Assembly (NCBI GenBank): GCA_029098105.1
Contig: JAQXNR010000165.1
Span: 1-33,580, forward strand
DNA length: 33,580 nucleotides
Reading direction: 5' to 3'
Source of the DNA: Lachnospiraceae bacterium
GTDB lineage: Bacteria; Bacillota; Clostridia; Lachnospirales; Lachnospiraceae
Shown here: positions 7,512 through 16,321 of the stretch, piece by piece
Layout: every line of letters starts with the position of its first letter
Numbering within the stretch: position 1 is the stretch's first letter
Made by a program: the position numbers and the translations under genes
The notes under the pieces: model-generated
Seen by the model: the letters and a program-made list of their open reading frames with translations, nothing else
The model's database searches: none
Told to the model about the DNA's origin: nothing

Positions 7512-8840
7512 ATGAGTAAACCGATTGTTGCCATTGTAGGTCGTCCTAACGTGGGAAAATCCACTTTGTTCAACGCATTGGCAGGAAAAAATATTTCCAT
7601 TGTAAAGGATACCCCAGGGGTTACGAGAGACCGTATTTATGCGGATGTTACATGGCTCAATGGAAGTTTTACCCTGATTGATACCGGAGGAATTGAGCCG
7701 GACACCAGTGACAAGATGCTTTCTCATATGCGGGAACAGGCGGAAATTGCCATTGCTACTGCAGATGTGATTTTGTTCTTGGTAGATGTCAGACAGGGAC
7801 TTCAGGATGCAGACAACAAGGTGGCGGATATGCTGCGGCGTTCCCATAAGCCGGTTGTTCTGGTAGTCAATAAAGTAGACAATTTTGACAAACAGATGGC
7901 AGATGTATATGAATTTTATAATCTGGGACTGGGAGACCCGATTCCCATTTCCGGTACTTCCCGGCTGGGAATTGGAGATATGCTGGAGGAAGTGACCCGG
8001 CATTTTGACCCGGAGGAGTTTGTTCAGGAAGAGGACGAGCGGCCGAAAATTGCCATTATTGGTAAGCCGAACGTGGGGAAATCCTCACTCATCAATAAAA
8101 TGCTTGGGGAGAACCGCTGTATTGTTTCCGATATTGCGGGAACGACCCGGGATGCCATTGACACCCAGGTGATTTATGATGGACGGGAATATATTTTTAT
8201 TGATACGGCAGGTTTGCGGCGGAAAAATAAAATCAAAGAAGAACTGGAACGCTACAGTATTATTCGTACCGTCAGTGCAGTGGAGCGGGCAGATATTGTT
8301 GTTCTCGTCATTGATGCCGAGGAGGGCGTGACGGAGCAGGATGCCAAGATTGCCGGCATTGCCCATGAGCGGGGCAAGGGAATTATTATTGCAGTAAACA
8401 AATGGGATTTAATTACGAAGGATGATAAAACCATTTATAAGTTTACGGATAAAGTGCGCCAGACACTGTCCTTTATGAACTATGCAGAAATTATTTTTAT
8501 TTCTGCAAAGACGGGGCAACGTCTGAACAAACTGTTCTCAATGATTGACACTGTCATTGAGAATCATGCTTTGCGGGTACAGACTGGTGTGCTCAATGAG
8601 ATTCTCACTGAGGCGATGGCTATGAAACAGCCGCCTTCAGATAAAGGAAAGCGTCTGCGGATTTACTATATGACCCAGGTTGCGGTAAAGCCGCCTACCT
8701 TTGTCATGTTTATTAATGACAAGAAACTGATGCATTTTTCGTATACCCGTTATATTGAGAACCAGATACGGGATACCTTTGGCTTTAAAGGTACGCCAAT
8801 TCATTTTATTGCCAGAGAAAGGAAAGAAAAGGAATGTTAA
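7512..8840 (+). CDS. der: Ribosome biogenesis GTPase Der (EngA)
   Basis: This 442-residue protein has two consecutive GTPase domains, a feature unique to Der, needed for 50S subunit maturation. Domain 1 shows GRPNVGKST (10-18), DTGG (57-60) and NKVD (120-123). Domain 2 shows GKPNVGKSS (184-192), DTAG (231-234) and NKWD (296-299). A KH-like C-terminal domain follows. Length is normal for the family. The start follows TTGGAGGAAATAG. The last seven bases overlap the plsY start, so the two are translationally coupled. Confidence 0.98.
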   Translation: MSKPIVAIVGRPNVGKSTLFNALAGKNISIVKDTPGVTRDRIYADVTWLNGSFTLIDTGGIEPDTSDKMLSHMREQAEIAIATADVILFLVDVRQGLQDADNKVADMLRRSHKPVVLVVNKVDNFDKQMADVYEFYNLGLGDPIPISGTSRLGIGDMLEEVTRHFDPEEFVQEEDERPKIAIIGKPNVGKSSLINKMLGENRCIVSDIAGTTRDAIDTQVIYDGREYIFIDTAGLRRKNKIKEELERYSIIRTVSAVERADIVVLVIDAEEGVTEQDAKIAGIAHERGKGIIIAVNKWDLITKDDKTIYKFTDKVRQTLSFMNYAEIIFISAKTGQRLNKLFSMIDTVIENHALRVQTGVLNEILTEAMAMKQPPSDKGKRLRIYYMTQVAVKPPTFVMFINDKKLMHFSYTRYIENQIRDTFGFKGTPIHFIARERKEKEC

Positions 8841-9523
8841 TATTATATCGAATACTTAGTATTGTTTTGGGATATTTTTTCGGTCTGTTTCAGACCGGGT
8901 ACATTATGGGGAGATTAAAAGGGATTGATATTCGGCAATATGGCAGTGGTAATTCCGGAACCACCAATGCCATGCGGGTGTTGGGGAAAAAAGCAGGGGT
9001 TTTTGTCTACATCGGAGATTGTATGAAAGCCCTGATTTGCTGTTTTCTGATTCGCTTAATTTTTAACCAGATAGAGCCGGATATGGTGGGACTTTTGGTG
9101 CTCTATGCCGGTTTTGGCGTGGTTTTGGGACACAATTACCCGTTCTATATGAACTTTAAGGGTGGAAAGGGAATTGCAGCCACCTCTGGGGCGGTGATTG
9201 CCTTTGGTGACTGGCGGATTATTGTAATTTGTCTCGCGGTATTCCTTCTTGTTGTAGTAGTGAGCAGGTATATGTCGCTGGCTTCCCTTTGTGTGGTGAC
9301 TTGTTTTCTCATCAACATGATTTGCTGGGGGCAGTGGAATCATATTGGCATGTCCGGTTCCTATGTGCATCCGGACAATCTGATTGAATGCTATGTGCTT
9401 GCAGCAGTTTTTACAGCATCTGCATTTTACATGCACAGGGAGAACATTAAGCGTCTGCTCAATGGTACAGAGCGGCGTTTGGGTGACCCGAAGCAGGAGG
9501 TCCATCTGGAATCAGAATCGTAA
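8834..9523 (+). CDS. plsY: Glycerol-3-phosphate acyltransferase PlsY
   Basis: This polytopic membrane enzyme of 229 residues transfers an acyl group from acyl-phosphate to glycerol-3-phosphate, the first step of phospholipid synthesis. The three conserved cytoplasmic loops are present: [12 protein letters not shown] (37-48), [17 protein letters not shown] (99-115) and [13 protein letters not shown] near the C-terminus. Several hydrophobic segments lie between them. The start overlaps the end of der. gpsA, which makes the glycerol-3-phosphate substrate, follows after 68 bases. Confidence 0.97.
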   Translation: MLILYRILSIVLGYFFGLFQTGYIMGRLKGIDIRQYGSGNSGTTNAMRVLGKKAGVFVYIGDCMKALICCFLIRLIFNQIEPDMVGLLVLYAGFGVVLGHNYPFYMNFKGGKGIAATSGAVIAFGDWRIIVICLAVFLLVVVVSRYMSLASLCVVTCFLINMICWGQWNHIGMSGSYVHPDNLIECYVLAAVFTASAFYMHRENIKRLLNGTERRLGDPKQEVHLESES

Positions 9524-9532
9524 AGTTTTGTT

Positions 9533-9559
9533 TTGAAATACAAATACATTGGTTATAAA
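9533..9559 (+). promoter_or_regulatory. Weak candidate promoter before gpsA
   Basis: TTGAAA (9533-9538) and TATAAA (9554-9559) are separated by 15 bases, shorter than ideal. It lies in the only sizeable gap between plsY and gpsA. The match is modest and chance occurrence in this AT-rich gap is possible. Confidence 0.3.
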
Positions 9560-9591
9560 TAGTGTTAGGATAACAATGGGAGGACACGAAA

Positions 9592-10602
9592 ATGAAAAAA
9601 ATTAGTGTGTTAGGGGCAGGTAGTTGGGGAACTGCACTGGCTATGCTGCTGGATGAGAATGGACATGAAGTTACCATTTGGTCGATTGATGAAAAAGAAG
9701 TGGAAATGCTTTCCAAAGAGCGGGAGCAGAAGGATAAATTGCCGGGAATTCGTTTGTCTGAGAGAATTCAGGTAACGAACAGTCTGGAGGAGGCAATGAA
9801 GGGAAGAGACATACTTGTCTTTGCCGTTCCTTCGGTTTTTGTGCGTTCCACTGCCAGAAGTGTTGCGCCCTACTATGAGAAGGGGCAGATTATTATTGAT
9901 GTGGCAAAGGGAATTGAAGAGAAAACGCTGATGCGTCTTTCTGAGATTATTGAAGATGAAATTCCGGGTTCCATTGTCTGTGTACTTTCCGGTCCTTCCC
10001 ATGCGGAGGAGGTTGCCAGACGGATTCCAACTACCGTGGTTATCGGTGCAGAGGACCACAGTATGGCGAAAGATTTGCAGCATGTATTTTCCAATGGCTG
10101 GTTCCGGGTTTATACCAGCCCTGATATTTTGGGAATTGAGTTAGGTGGAGCATTGAAGAACGTCATCGCACTGGCGGCGGGGATTTGTGATGGATTGGAA
10201 TATGGAGACAATACAAAAGCCGCTTTGATTACAAGAGGAATCGCAGAGTTGAGTCGTCTTGGTGTTGCCATGGGAGGCAAACCGGAAACTTTTTCCGGAC
10301 TTTCCGGAATTGGGGATTTGATTGTAACCTGTACCAGTTCCCATAGCCGCAATCACAATGCGGGAGTATTGATGGGACAGGGAAAAACCATGCAGGAGGC
10401 TATGGATGCAGTGAAGATGGTAGTTGAGGGTGTTTACTCCGCCAAGGCTGCACTGCTATTAGCAACCAAGTATAACGTGGAGATTCCCATTATTGAACAG
10501 GTTAATGAGGTACTTTTTTACAACAAATCTGCAAAGGACGCAGTCAGTGATTTATTCTTAAGGGATGCGAAACGGGAACATGAGGATTTGTCCTGGCATT
10601 AG
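9592..10602 (+). CDS. gpsA: Glycerol-3-phosphate dehydrogenase [NAD(P)+]
   Basis: This 336-residue cytosolic enzyme reduces dihydroxyacetone phosphate to glycerol-3-phosphate for phospholipid synthesis. The N-terminal nucleotide-binding motif is GAGSWGTAL (8-16). Family blocks GPSHAEEVARRIPT and ALKNVIALAAGICDG follow, the latter carrying the catalytic Lys189. GDNTKAALITRG completes the substrate site. GGGAGG lies upstream of the ATG. Placement directly after plsY is functionally sensible, as the product feeds that enzyme. Confidence 0.98.
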   Translation: MKKISVLGAGSWGTALAMLLDENGHEVTIWSIDEKEVEMLSKEREQKDKLPGIRLSERIQVTNSLEEAMKGRDILVFAVPSVFVRSTARSVAPYYEKGQIIIDVAKGIEEKTLMRLSEIIEDEIPGSIVCVLSGPSHAEEVARRIPTTVVIGAEDHSMAKDLQHVFSNGWFRVYTSPDILGIELGGALKNVIALAAGICDGLEYGDNTKAALITRGIAELSRLGVAMGGKPETFSGLSGIGDLIVTCTSSHSRNHNAGVLMGQGKTMQEAMDAVKMVVEGVYSAKAALLLATKYNVEIPIIEQVNEVLFYNKSAKDAVSDLFLRDAKREHEDLSWH

Positions 10603-10613
10603 GAGAGTAACGT

Positions 10614-11396
10614 ATGGCACAGATTCGATTGGATAAGTATTTGGCAGATATGCAATTGGGAAGCCGCAGCCAGGTGAAACAATATATTCGCAAAGGGCTG
10701 GTAACAGTGGATTCCAAAGTCGTCACAAAACCAGAGCAAAAAGTGGATACGGATGACTCTGAAATTTGTCTGGAAGGCAAAGCGGTTGCGTACCATTGCA
10801 GACAATACTATATGTTAAATAAACCGCAAGGCGTTGTTTCAGCCACCGTCGATTTAAGGTATCCGACGGTGGTTGATTTGATTACAGAAAAAAAGCGTTC
10901 AGACTTGTTTCCGGTGGGACGTCTGGATGTGGATACAGAAGGACTGCTCCTCATTACCAATGACGGTGAGTTGTGTCATAATTTATTGTCCCCTAAAAAA
11001 CATGTGGACAAATGCTATTATGTGATTGTACAAGGAAAAGTTACCGGGGAGGACATAGCGGCTTGTGAGGAAGGAATCGATATTGGAACCGATGAGCAGC
11101 CCCTTATGACTGCCCCGGCAAAACTGGTCATCCAGCATATTGGAATGGTTTGCGAACTGCCGGAACGGTTGCAGGAGATTGTGCAAAAGCAGGGAGAAGC
11201 AGAATTGGTTTCCCAGGTATATTTAACGATTCAGGAAGGCAGGTATCATCAGGTGAAAAAGATGTTTGCCCGTCTTGGCAAACCGGTCTTATATTTGAAA
11301 CGAATTTCCATGGGAAGTCTGGTTCTGGATGAGAATTTGGCACCGGGAACTTACCGGGAATTGACAAAAGCAGAGTTGGACTGCTTACAGCAATGA
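10614..11396 (+). CDS. RsuA/RluB-family rRNA pseudouridine synthase
   Basis: This 260-residue protein isomerises a uridine in ribosomal RNA. Residues ~1-48 form an S4 RNA-binding domain (RLDKYLADMQLGSRSQVKQYI). The catalytic domain carries GRLDVDTEGLLLITNDG with the catalytic Asp105, and EGRYHQVKKMF near the end, which is the RsuA/RluB/RluE pattern. A ~20-residue insertion (around 178-200) separates two conserved core strands. The target (16S position 516 or a 23S site) cannot be decided from sequence. The start is 11 bases after gpsA with GGAGAG upstream. Confidence 0.92.
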   Translation: MAQIRLDKYLADMQLGSRSQVKQYIRKGLVTVDSKVVTKPEQKVDTDDSEICLEGKAVAYHCRQYYMLNKPQGVVSATVDLRYPTVVDLITEKKRSDLFPVGRLDVDTEGLLLITNDGELCHNLLSPKKHVDKCYYVIVQGKVTGEDIAACEEGIDIGTDEQPLMTAPAKLVIQHIGMVCELPERLQEIVQKQGEAELVSQVYLTIQEGRYHQVKKMFARLGKPVLYLKRISMGSLVLDENLAPGTYRELTKAELDCLQQ

Positions 11397-11414
11397 GAAA
11401 GAAAAGGAAACAGT

Positions 11415-13292
11415 ATGAATTCATTTTTGCCCATCAATCGTCAGGAAATGTATGACAGAGGCTGGGAACAGCCGGATTTTGTATATGTCTGTGGAGATGC
11501 CTATGTGGATCATCCCTCCTTTGGTCACGCCATTATTACCCGCCTGTTAGAGCGGTATGGGTATAAAGTGGTCATGCTTTGTCAACCGGATTGGAAGCGG
11601 AAAGAAAGCATTATGGAATTTGGGGAACCCCGTCTTGGCTTTTTAGTCAGTGCGGGAAATATGGATTCCATGGTCAATCACTATACGGTCAGCAAAAAAC
11701 CCCGAAGCCAGGATGCCTTTTCTCCGGGAGGGAAAAGAGGATTTCGCCCGGACCGGGCAACCATCTGTTATTCCAATCTGATTCGCCAGGTCTACAAAAA
11801 AACGCCAATTATTCTGGGAGGTGTGGAGGCGAGTTTGCGGCGATTGTCCCATTACGATTATTGGGATGACAAAGTCCGTCGCTCCATTTTGCTGGATTCC
11901 GGTGCGGATTTACTGAGTTACGGAATGGGGGAGCATTCCATCATTGAGATTGCCGAGGCACTGGACAGTGGACTTGCTATTTCCGATATTACGTTTATAA
12001 AGGGAACGGTGTACAAAGCAAAATCACTGGACAATGTGTACGATTATATTAAACTTCCCACCTACCGGGAGGTGACAGAGAGTAAAAAACAGTATGCCAG
12101 AAGTTTTTTACTGCAATACGAGAATACTGATTGTCTGACTGCAAAAACATTGGTGGAGGAGTATAAACCCTATGAATTTGTTGTACAGAATCCTCCCGCA
12201 GAACCGCTTTCCATGCAGGAGATGGATGATGTCTACGGACTTCCCTATATGAGGGCGTACCATCCCGTATATGAATCCCAGGGAGGGATTCCTGCCATCT
12301 CAGAAGTGAAATTTTCCATCACCAGTAACCGGGGGTGTTTTGGTGGCTGTAATTTCTGTGCCCTGACCTTTCATCAGGGACGTCGCATTCAGGTACGCAG
12401 CCATGAGTCTATTTTGCGGGAGGCAAAGGAGATTACAAAGGACAAGGAGTTCAAGGGATATATACACGATGTGGGAGGACCAACGGCAGATTTTCGCCAT
12501 CCCGCCTGTGAAAAGCAGAAGGAGCATGGAGTGTGCAGCAACCGCCAGTGTCTGTTTCCCACCCCCTGCCCCAATCTGAATACCGACCACACAGATTATA
12601 TTGCCCTTTTGCGAAAGTTAAGGAAACTTCCAAAGGTAAAAAAAGTGTTCATCCGTTCCGGAATTCGGTTTGATTATGTACTGGCAGACAAGAAGAGTGG
12701 GTTTTTAAAGGAACTGTGTCAGTACCATGTCAGCGGGCAGTTGAAGGTGGCACCGGAGCACGTCAGTGACCGGGTACTCGCCTGCATGGGAAAACCCAGA
12801 CATGCTGTGTTTCAGGAATTTGTCCGGCAATATGAGAACTGTAACGGCAAACTTGGATTAAAACAGTATATGGTACCTTATTTGATGTCCTCCCATCCCG
12901 GCTCCACATTAAAAGATGCCATTACACTGGCGGAATACATCCGGGATATTGGGTATATGCCGGAGCAGGTTCAGGATTTCTATCCGACTCCTGGAACCAT
13001 TTCTACCTGTATGTATTATACCGGTCTTGACCCGAGAACCGGGGAGTCGGTTTATGTGGCGAGAAATCCTCAGGAAAAAGCCATGCAACGGGCATTGATT
13101 CAATACCGCAATCCTGCCAACTATGATTTGGTGGCAAAGGCATTGCACCGGGAGCACCGGGAAGATTTGATTGGTTTTGGAGAAAAGTGTCTGATTCCAC
13201 CTAGGAAAATCCGAAAACAACCGCAGAATCAGAATATTCAAAATGCTTCAAAGAAAAAAAGCAAGGACAACAGAAAGGGGAAGAGAAGATGA
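11415..13292 (+). CDS. YgiQ family radical SAM protein
   Basis: This 625-residue protein has the radical SAM cluster motif CFGGCNFC with Cys308, Cys312 and Cys315, which binds the 4Fe-4S cluster used to cleave S-adenosylmethionine. The N-terminal domain (FVYVCGDAYVDHPSFGHAII, PIILGGVEASLRRLSHYDYW) is the YgiQ-type domain, and the C-terminal part has the family block DFYPTPGTISTCMYYTGLDP. It ends in a Lys/Arg-rich tail. The substrate of the family is not known. The stop overlaps the next start by four bases (ATGA), indicating coupling. Confidence 0.93.
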   Translation: MNSFLPINRQEMYDRGWEQPDFVYVCGDAYVDHPSFGHAIITRLLERYGYKVVMLCQPDWKRKESIMEFGEPRLGFLVSAGNMDSMVNHYTVSKKPRSQDAFSPGGKRGFRPDRATICYSNLIRQVYKKTPIILGGVEASLRRLSHYDYWDDKVRRSILLDSGADLLSYGMGEHSIIEIAEALDSGLAISDITFIKGTVYKAKSLDNVYDYIKLPTYREVTESKKQYARSFLLQYENTDCLTAKTLVEEYKPYEFVVQNPPAEPLSMQEMDDVYGLPYMRAYHPVYESQGGIPAISEVKFSITSNRGCFGGCNFCALTFHQGRRIQVRSHESILREAKEITKDKEFKGYIHDVGGPTADFRHPACEKQKEHGVCSNRQCLFPTPCPNLNTDHTDYIALLRKLRKLPKVKKVFIRSGIRFDYVLADKKSGFLKELCQYHVSGQLKVAPEHVSDRVLACMGKPRHAVFQEFVRQYENCNGKLGLKQYMVPYLMSSHPGSTLKDAITLAEYIRDIGYMPEQVQDFYPTPGTISTCMYYTGLDPRTGESVYVARNPQEKAMQRALIQYRNPANYDLVAKALHREHREDLIGFGEKCLIPPRKIRKQPQNQNIQNASKKKSKDNRKGKRR

Positions 13293-14092
13293 AAATCGCA
13301 ATCATTACCGGAGCCTCCTCCGGGCTGGGGAGAGAATTTGCTGTACAGATTGCTCAAAAGTACAGAAGCATAGACGAAATCTGGCTGGTGGCAAGGCGCC
13401 AGGAACAATTGAGTGAAACGGCAGCCATTGTGGAACGGGAGGGGCGCAATGTATATGTGGACACAGGGTCAGAGGATTACCGATGCGAATTCATAATTTC
13501 AGAGGGTGCGAAACGGGTGCGTATTCTGCCGATGGATATTACTGAGAAAGCGTCTCAAAGCCGTTTACAGGAATTGTTAGAGAGCGCGCAGGCAACGGTG
13601 CGGATTTTGGTAAATGGGGCAGGTTATGGGATGATAGGCGAGTTTACAGAGTTGTCTTGTGCAGAAAATACCGGAATGGTAGATTTAAACTGCGGTGCAC
13701 TGACAGCGATTACCTATGCCGTCTTGCCATATATGGAAAAAAATGCTAATATTATAAATGTGGCGTCTGCGGCTGCTTTTTTACCTCAGCCGGAATTTGC
13801 TGTATATGCCGCATCGAAGGCATATGTATTAAGTTTTTCCCGGGCATTGCACCGGGAACTGCGAAATCGGAGGATTGCTGTAACAGCAGTTTGTCCGGGT
13901 CCGGTGGATACCGGATTCTTTCAGGTCGCAGAAACTTACCACAAGATGAAGACCTACAAAAAACTGGTTATGGCAAAGCCGGAAAAAGTAGTTGAACTGG
14001 CACTAAAGGATGCCTACCACCGCAGAGGGATGTCTGTGTATGGGGGCTGTATGAAGTTGCTGCAACTGGTGTCAAAACTGCTTCCCAGATAG
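13289..14092 (+). CDS. Short-chain dehydrogenase/reductase (SDR)
   Basis: This 267-residue protein is a classical SDR: cofactor motif TGASSGLG (7-14), NGAG at 109-112, and catalytic Ser160, Tyr173 and Lys177 (YAASK), followed by a PG block (VCPGPVDTGFF). The length is usual. Between the second and third strands there is a segment of ~20 residues (around 53-75, NVYVDTGSEDYRCEFIISEG) not usual in this region of the fold. The substrate cannot be told from sequence. It overlaps the YgiQ gene by four bases. Confidence 0.92.
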   Translation: MKIAIITGASSGLGREFAVQIAQKYRSIDEIWLVARRQEQLSETAAIVEREGRNVYVDTGSEDYRCEFIISEGAKRVRILPMDITEKASQSRLQELLESAQATVRILVNGAGYGMIGEFTELSCAENTGMVDLNCGALTAITYAVLPYMEKNANIINVASAAAFLPQPEFAVYAASKAYVLSFSRALHRELRNRRIAVTAVCPGPVDTGFFQVAETYHKMKTYKKLVMAKPEKVVELALKDAYHRRGMSVYGGCMKLLQLVSKLLPR

Positions 14093-14132
14093 GTATGGAG
14101 CAGACCGGCCATAACAGAAAGGAACCATTTTT

Positions 14133-14705
14133 ATGAATAAAGGCGATTATGGTTATATGAACTACTACAAGAAAAAACATATCATAGCAACCCTTATTTA
14201 TGCAGCCATAATAACTGTGCTTTTTCTGCTTGCTCATATTGTGACTGTCAAGATTGTGATTCTGGTCTGTTATGTCTGTGCAGTTGTGCTGGTTCTTCCG
14301 GGTGCCAAGCATGCAGTGGCGGTTATTGTGGTGCTGCCTTACCACACGATGGACGAACAGAGTATTGAAGATTTAGATGAGCATACAAGGGAACTGGAAT
14401 ACGGAATTGCAGTATACGATGTGACTCTGGCTAGTGAGGAAGGAATTATGTATGCTCCCTATTTATATTTGACAAAGGGGCGGATTTATTGTCTCGTTTT
14501 AAATATAACAGCCAAAACTTCCCTGGATAGTGTAAAACAGTATTTGTCAAAGATTCTCATAGATGCAGGACTTGTCATGGACATCGTAATGGTCCATAAC
14601 ATTAGTGAGATGAATAAACTGTTGGAGGAGATGGAGGATGACAGCGAGACGAATATGGAACTGCTGAATAAGACGAAAGAACAAATATTGATTTATAATG
14701 TATAG
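14133..14705 (+). CDS. Hypothetical membrane protein, two N-terminal TM segments
   Basis: I do not recognise this 190-residue protein. Two hydrophobic segments (~16-36 and ~40-58) follow a basic, Tyr/Lys-rich start, and a ~125-residue soluble part follows with alternating strands and helices, ending in an acidic helix (KLLEEMEDD). No catalytic motif is visible. AAAGGA upstream of the ATG and its position in a tightly packed operon between an SDR and an RluA-family gene support its being expressed. It could be a lineage-specific Lachnospiraceae protein. Confidence 0.8.
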   Translation: MNKGDYGYMNYYKKKHIIATLIYAAIITVLFLLAHIVTVKIVILVCYVCAVVLVLPGAKHAVAVIVVLPYHTMDEQSIEDLDEHTRELEYGIAVYDVTLASEEGIMYAPYLYLTKGRIYCLVLNITAKTSLDSVKQYLSKILIDAGLVMDIVMVHNISEMNKLLEEMEDDSETNMELLNKTKEQILIYNV

Positions 14706-14719
14706 CATAGGAGTTTTAA

Positions 14720-15709
14720 ATGAAAGAAATCGTTGTGAACAGCAATGAAGCAGGGCAACGTATGGATAAGCTTTTGGCAAAGGTGTTCCACCAATGTTCC
14801 AAAAGCTTTCTTTATAAAATGCTTCGGAAAAAGAACATAAAATTGAACAACCAGAAGGCGGAGGGGAAGGAGATTTTGAAACCGGGAGATACGATTCAGG
14901 TATACTTTTCCGATGAAACTTATGAAAAATTTACGAAAAAGGACAGTTTTTCTCCGGTCATTCTCCCCTCACAGTTTCAGGTTCTCTATGAGGATGCAGA
15001 CATTGTACTGCTGAATAAATGGGCGGGGGTATTGTCCCAGAAGGCTCAAAATACGGACATCAGTATGAATGAATACCTGTTGTCCTACCTGTTACAGGAG
15101 GGAAAAATAACAGAAGATACGTTTGCCACTTTTACTCCTTCTGTCTGTAATCGGTTAGACCGGAATACGACAGGAATTTTAATTGCCGGGATTTCCCTCA
15201 AAGGTCTTCAGGTTCTTTCCAAGGCGTTGAAAGAGCGGATCATCGGCAAATACTATTATACTCTGGTAGATGGAGTAGTGACGAAAAAACAACATGTACG
15301 GGGATACCTTGTAAAGGAAGAGAGTGGGAACCGGGTGCGGATTGTCTCGGAGGATGAGGCATTTTCCGGTGCCATTGGCACGCCTGTGGAGACCGAGTAT
15401 GAAGTGGTGCGGACCAACGGAGAAGCCACTCTTTTAAGAGTGCATCTGATTACCGGAAAAACCCATCAGATTCGTGCCCACCTGTCTTTTCTCGGTCATC
15501 CTGTGATTGGCGACCGCAAATATGGAGATGCCATCACAAATCAGTTTTATGAGCGGGAATTTGGGGTGCATAACCAGTTGTTACACGCAGGACTGTTACA
15601 ATTTCCAGATTCTTTTGATTTGCCTCAGTTGGCGGGGAAACAGTTTACGGCACCTATGCCGGATTTATTTCAAAGGGTACTGCGGGAACTGGGATTGGAA
15701 ATGGAGTGA
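14720..15709 (+). CDS. RluA-family (RluC/RluD-type) pseudouridine synthase
   Basis: This 329-residue protein has an N-terminal S4-like domain (~1-65, GQRMDKLLAKVFHQCSKSFLYKML) and a catalytic domain with NRLDRNTTGILIAG, where Asp147 is the catalytic residue. Later blocks GKTHQIRAHLSFLGHPVIGDRKYG fit RluC/RluD enzymes that modify 23S rRNA. The DIVLLNKWAGVLSQ block replaces the more usual NKPAG with NKWAG. The exact target uridine is not inferable. recU starts eight bases after the stop. Confidence 0.94.
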   Translation: MKEIVVNSNEAGQRMDKLLAKVFHQCSKSFLYKMLRKKNIKLNNQKAEGKEILKPGDTIQVYFSDETYEKFTKKDSFSPVILPSQFQVLYEDADIVLLNKWAGVLSQKAQNTDISMNEYLLSYLLQEGKITEDTFATFTPSVCNRLDRNTTGILIAGISLKGLQVLSKALKERIIGKYYYTLVDGVVTKKQHVRGYLVKEESGNRVRIVSEDEAFSGAIGTPVETEYEVVRTNGEATLLRVHLITGKTHQIRAHLSFLGHPVIGDRKYGDAITNQFYEREFGVHNQLLHAGLLQFPDSFDLPQLAGKQFTAPMPDLFQRVLRELGLEME

Positions 15710-15717
15710 TACAATAG

Positions 15718-16248
15718 ATGGCAACATGGAATTCCAGAGGACTCCGGGGTTCTACCCTGGAAGAATTGTTGAATGTGACAAATGAAAAATACCGGGAGGC
15801 AAAAATGGCTCTGGTCAACAAAATCCCTACCCCCATTACCCCCATTACGATTGACAAGGAAACCAGACATATTACGCTGGCTTACTTCGGTGAAAAAAGT
15901 ACCGTGGATTATATTGGTGTGGTACAGGGGTATCCGGTTTGTTTTGACGCAAAGGAATGTGCCAGTGACCGGTTTTCCCTGCAGAATATTCACGCCCACC
16001 AGATTCAGTATATGACGGAATTCGAGGAGCAGGGGGGAATCGCCTTTTTCCTGTTGTATTTTAAAGAACATGAAACGTTTTATTATTTAACGTTACGGGA
16101 GGCCCATTACCATGTGGACCGGATGGACAAAGGTGGATTGAAACACATGAAATACGAGGAACTGGACAAGGATTATTTTATTCCTGTGGAAAAACAAATT
16201 TATATTAATTATTTGAAAATCCTGCAAAAGGATATTGACGGGCGTTGA
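15718..16248 (+). CDS. recU: Holliday junction resolvase RecU
   Basis: This 176-residue protein is recognised by the RecU pattern: an N-terminal SRGLRGSTLEELLNVTNEKY segment, a PTPITPI block, then DYIGVVQGYPVCFDAKE and FSLQNIHAHQIQYM. RecU cuts Holliday junctions during recombination and DNA repair in Firmicutes. The nuclease metal site should be Asp64, Asp77 and Lys79; the second acidic position is Glu in Bacillus subtilis RecU (EAK) and Asp here (DAK). The ribosome binding site GGAG at 15703-15706 lies inside the end of the upstream gene. Bacillus recU sits next to a penicillin-binding protein gene; none is seen here. Confidence 0.88.
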   Translation: MATWNSRGLRGSTLEELLNVTNEKYREAKMALVNKIPTPITPITIDKETRHITLAYFGEKSTVDYIGVVQGYPVCFDAKECASDRFSLQNIHAHQIQYMTEFEEQGGIAFFLLYFKEHETFYYLTLREAHYHVDRMDKGGLKHMKYEELDKDYFIPVEKQIYINYLKILQKDIDGR

Positions 16249-16257
16249 GGAAGACGC

Positions 16258-16286
16258 TTGATTTCTTTTGGAATACGGTATATACT
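16258..16286 (+). promoter_or_regulatory. Candidate sigma-A promoter of hisZGD unit
   Basis: TTGATT (16258-16263) and TATACT (16281-16286) are separated by 17 bases. It follows the recU stop directly and gives a leader of only ~30 bases before the hisZ start. That is too short for a T-box or a his leader peptide, so none is expected on this transcript. Confidence 0.6.
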
Positions 16287-16321
16287 GGTTTACGATTATT
16301 ATACATATAGGAGTTAGAGGT

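Noticed and set aside
7269-8003. 244-codon - strand frame across the pgeF-der junction
   Set aside because: It is opposite two certain genes, has unusual composition and no recognisable domain.
16249-16321. T-box or his leader attenuator before hisZ
   Set aside because: The promoter leaves only about 30 bases of leader, with no stem-loop and no run of His codons.
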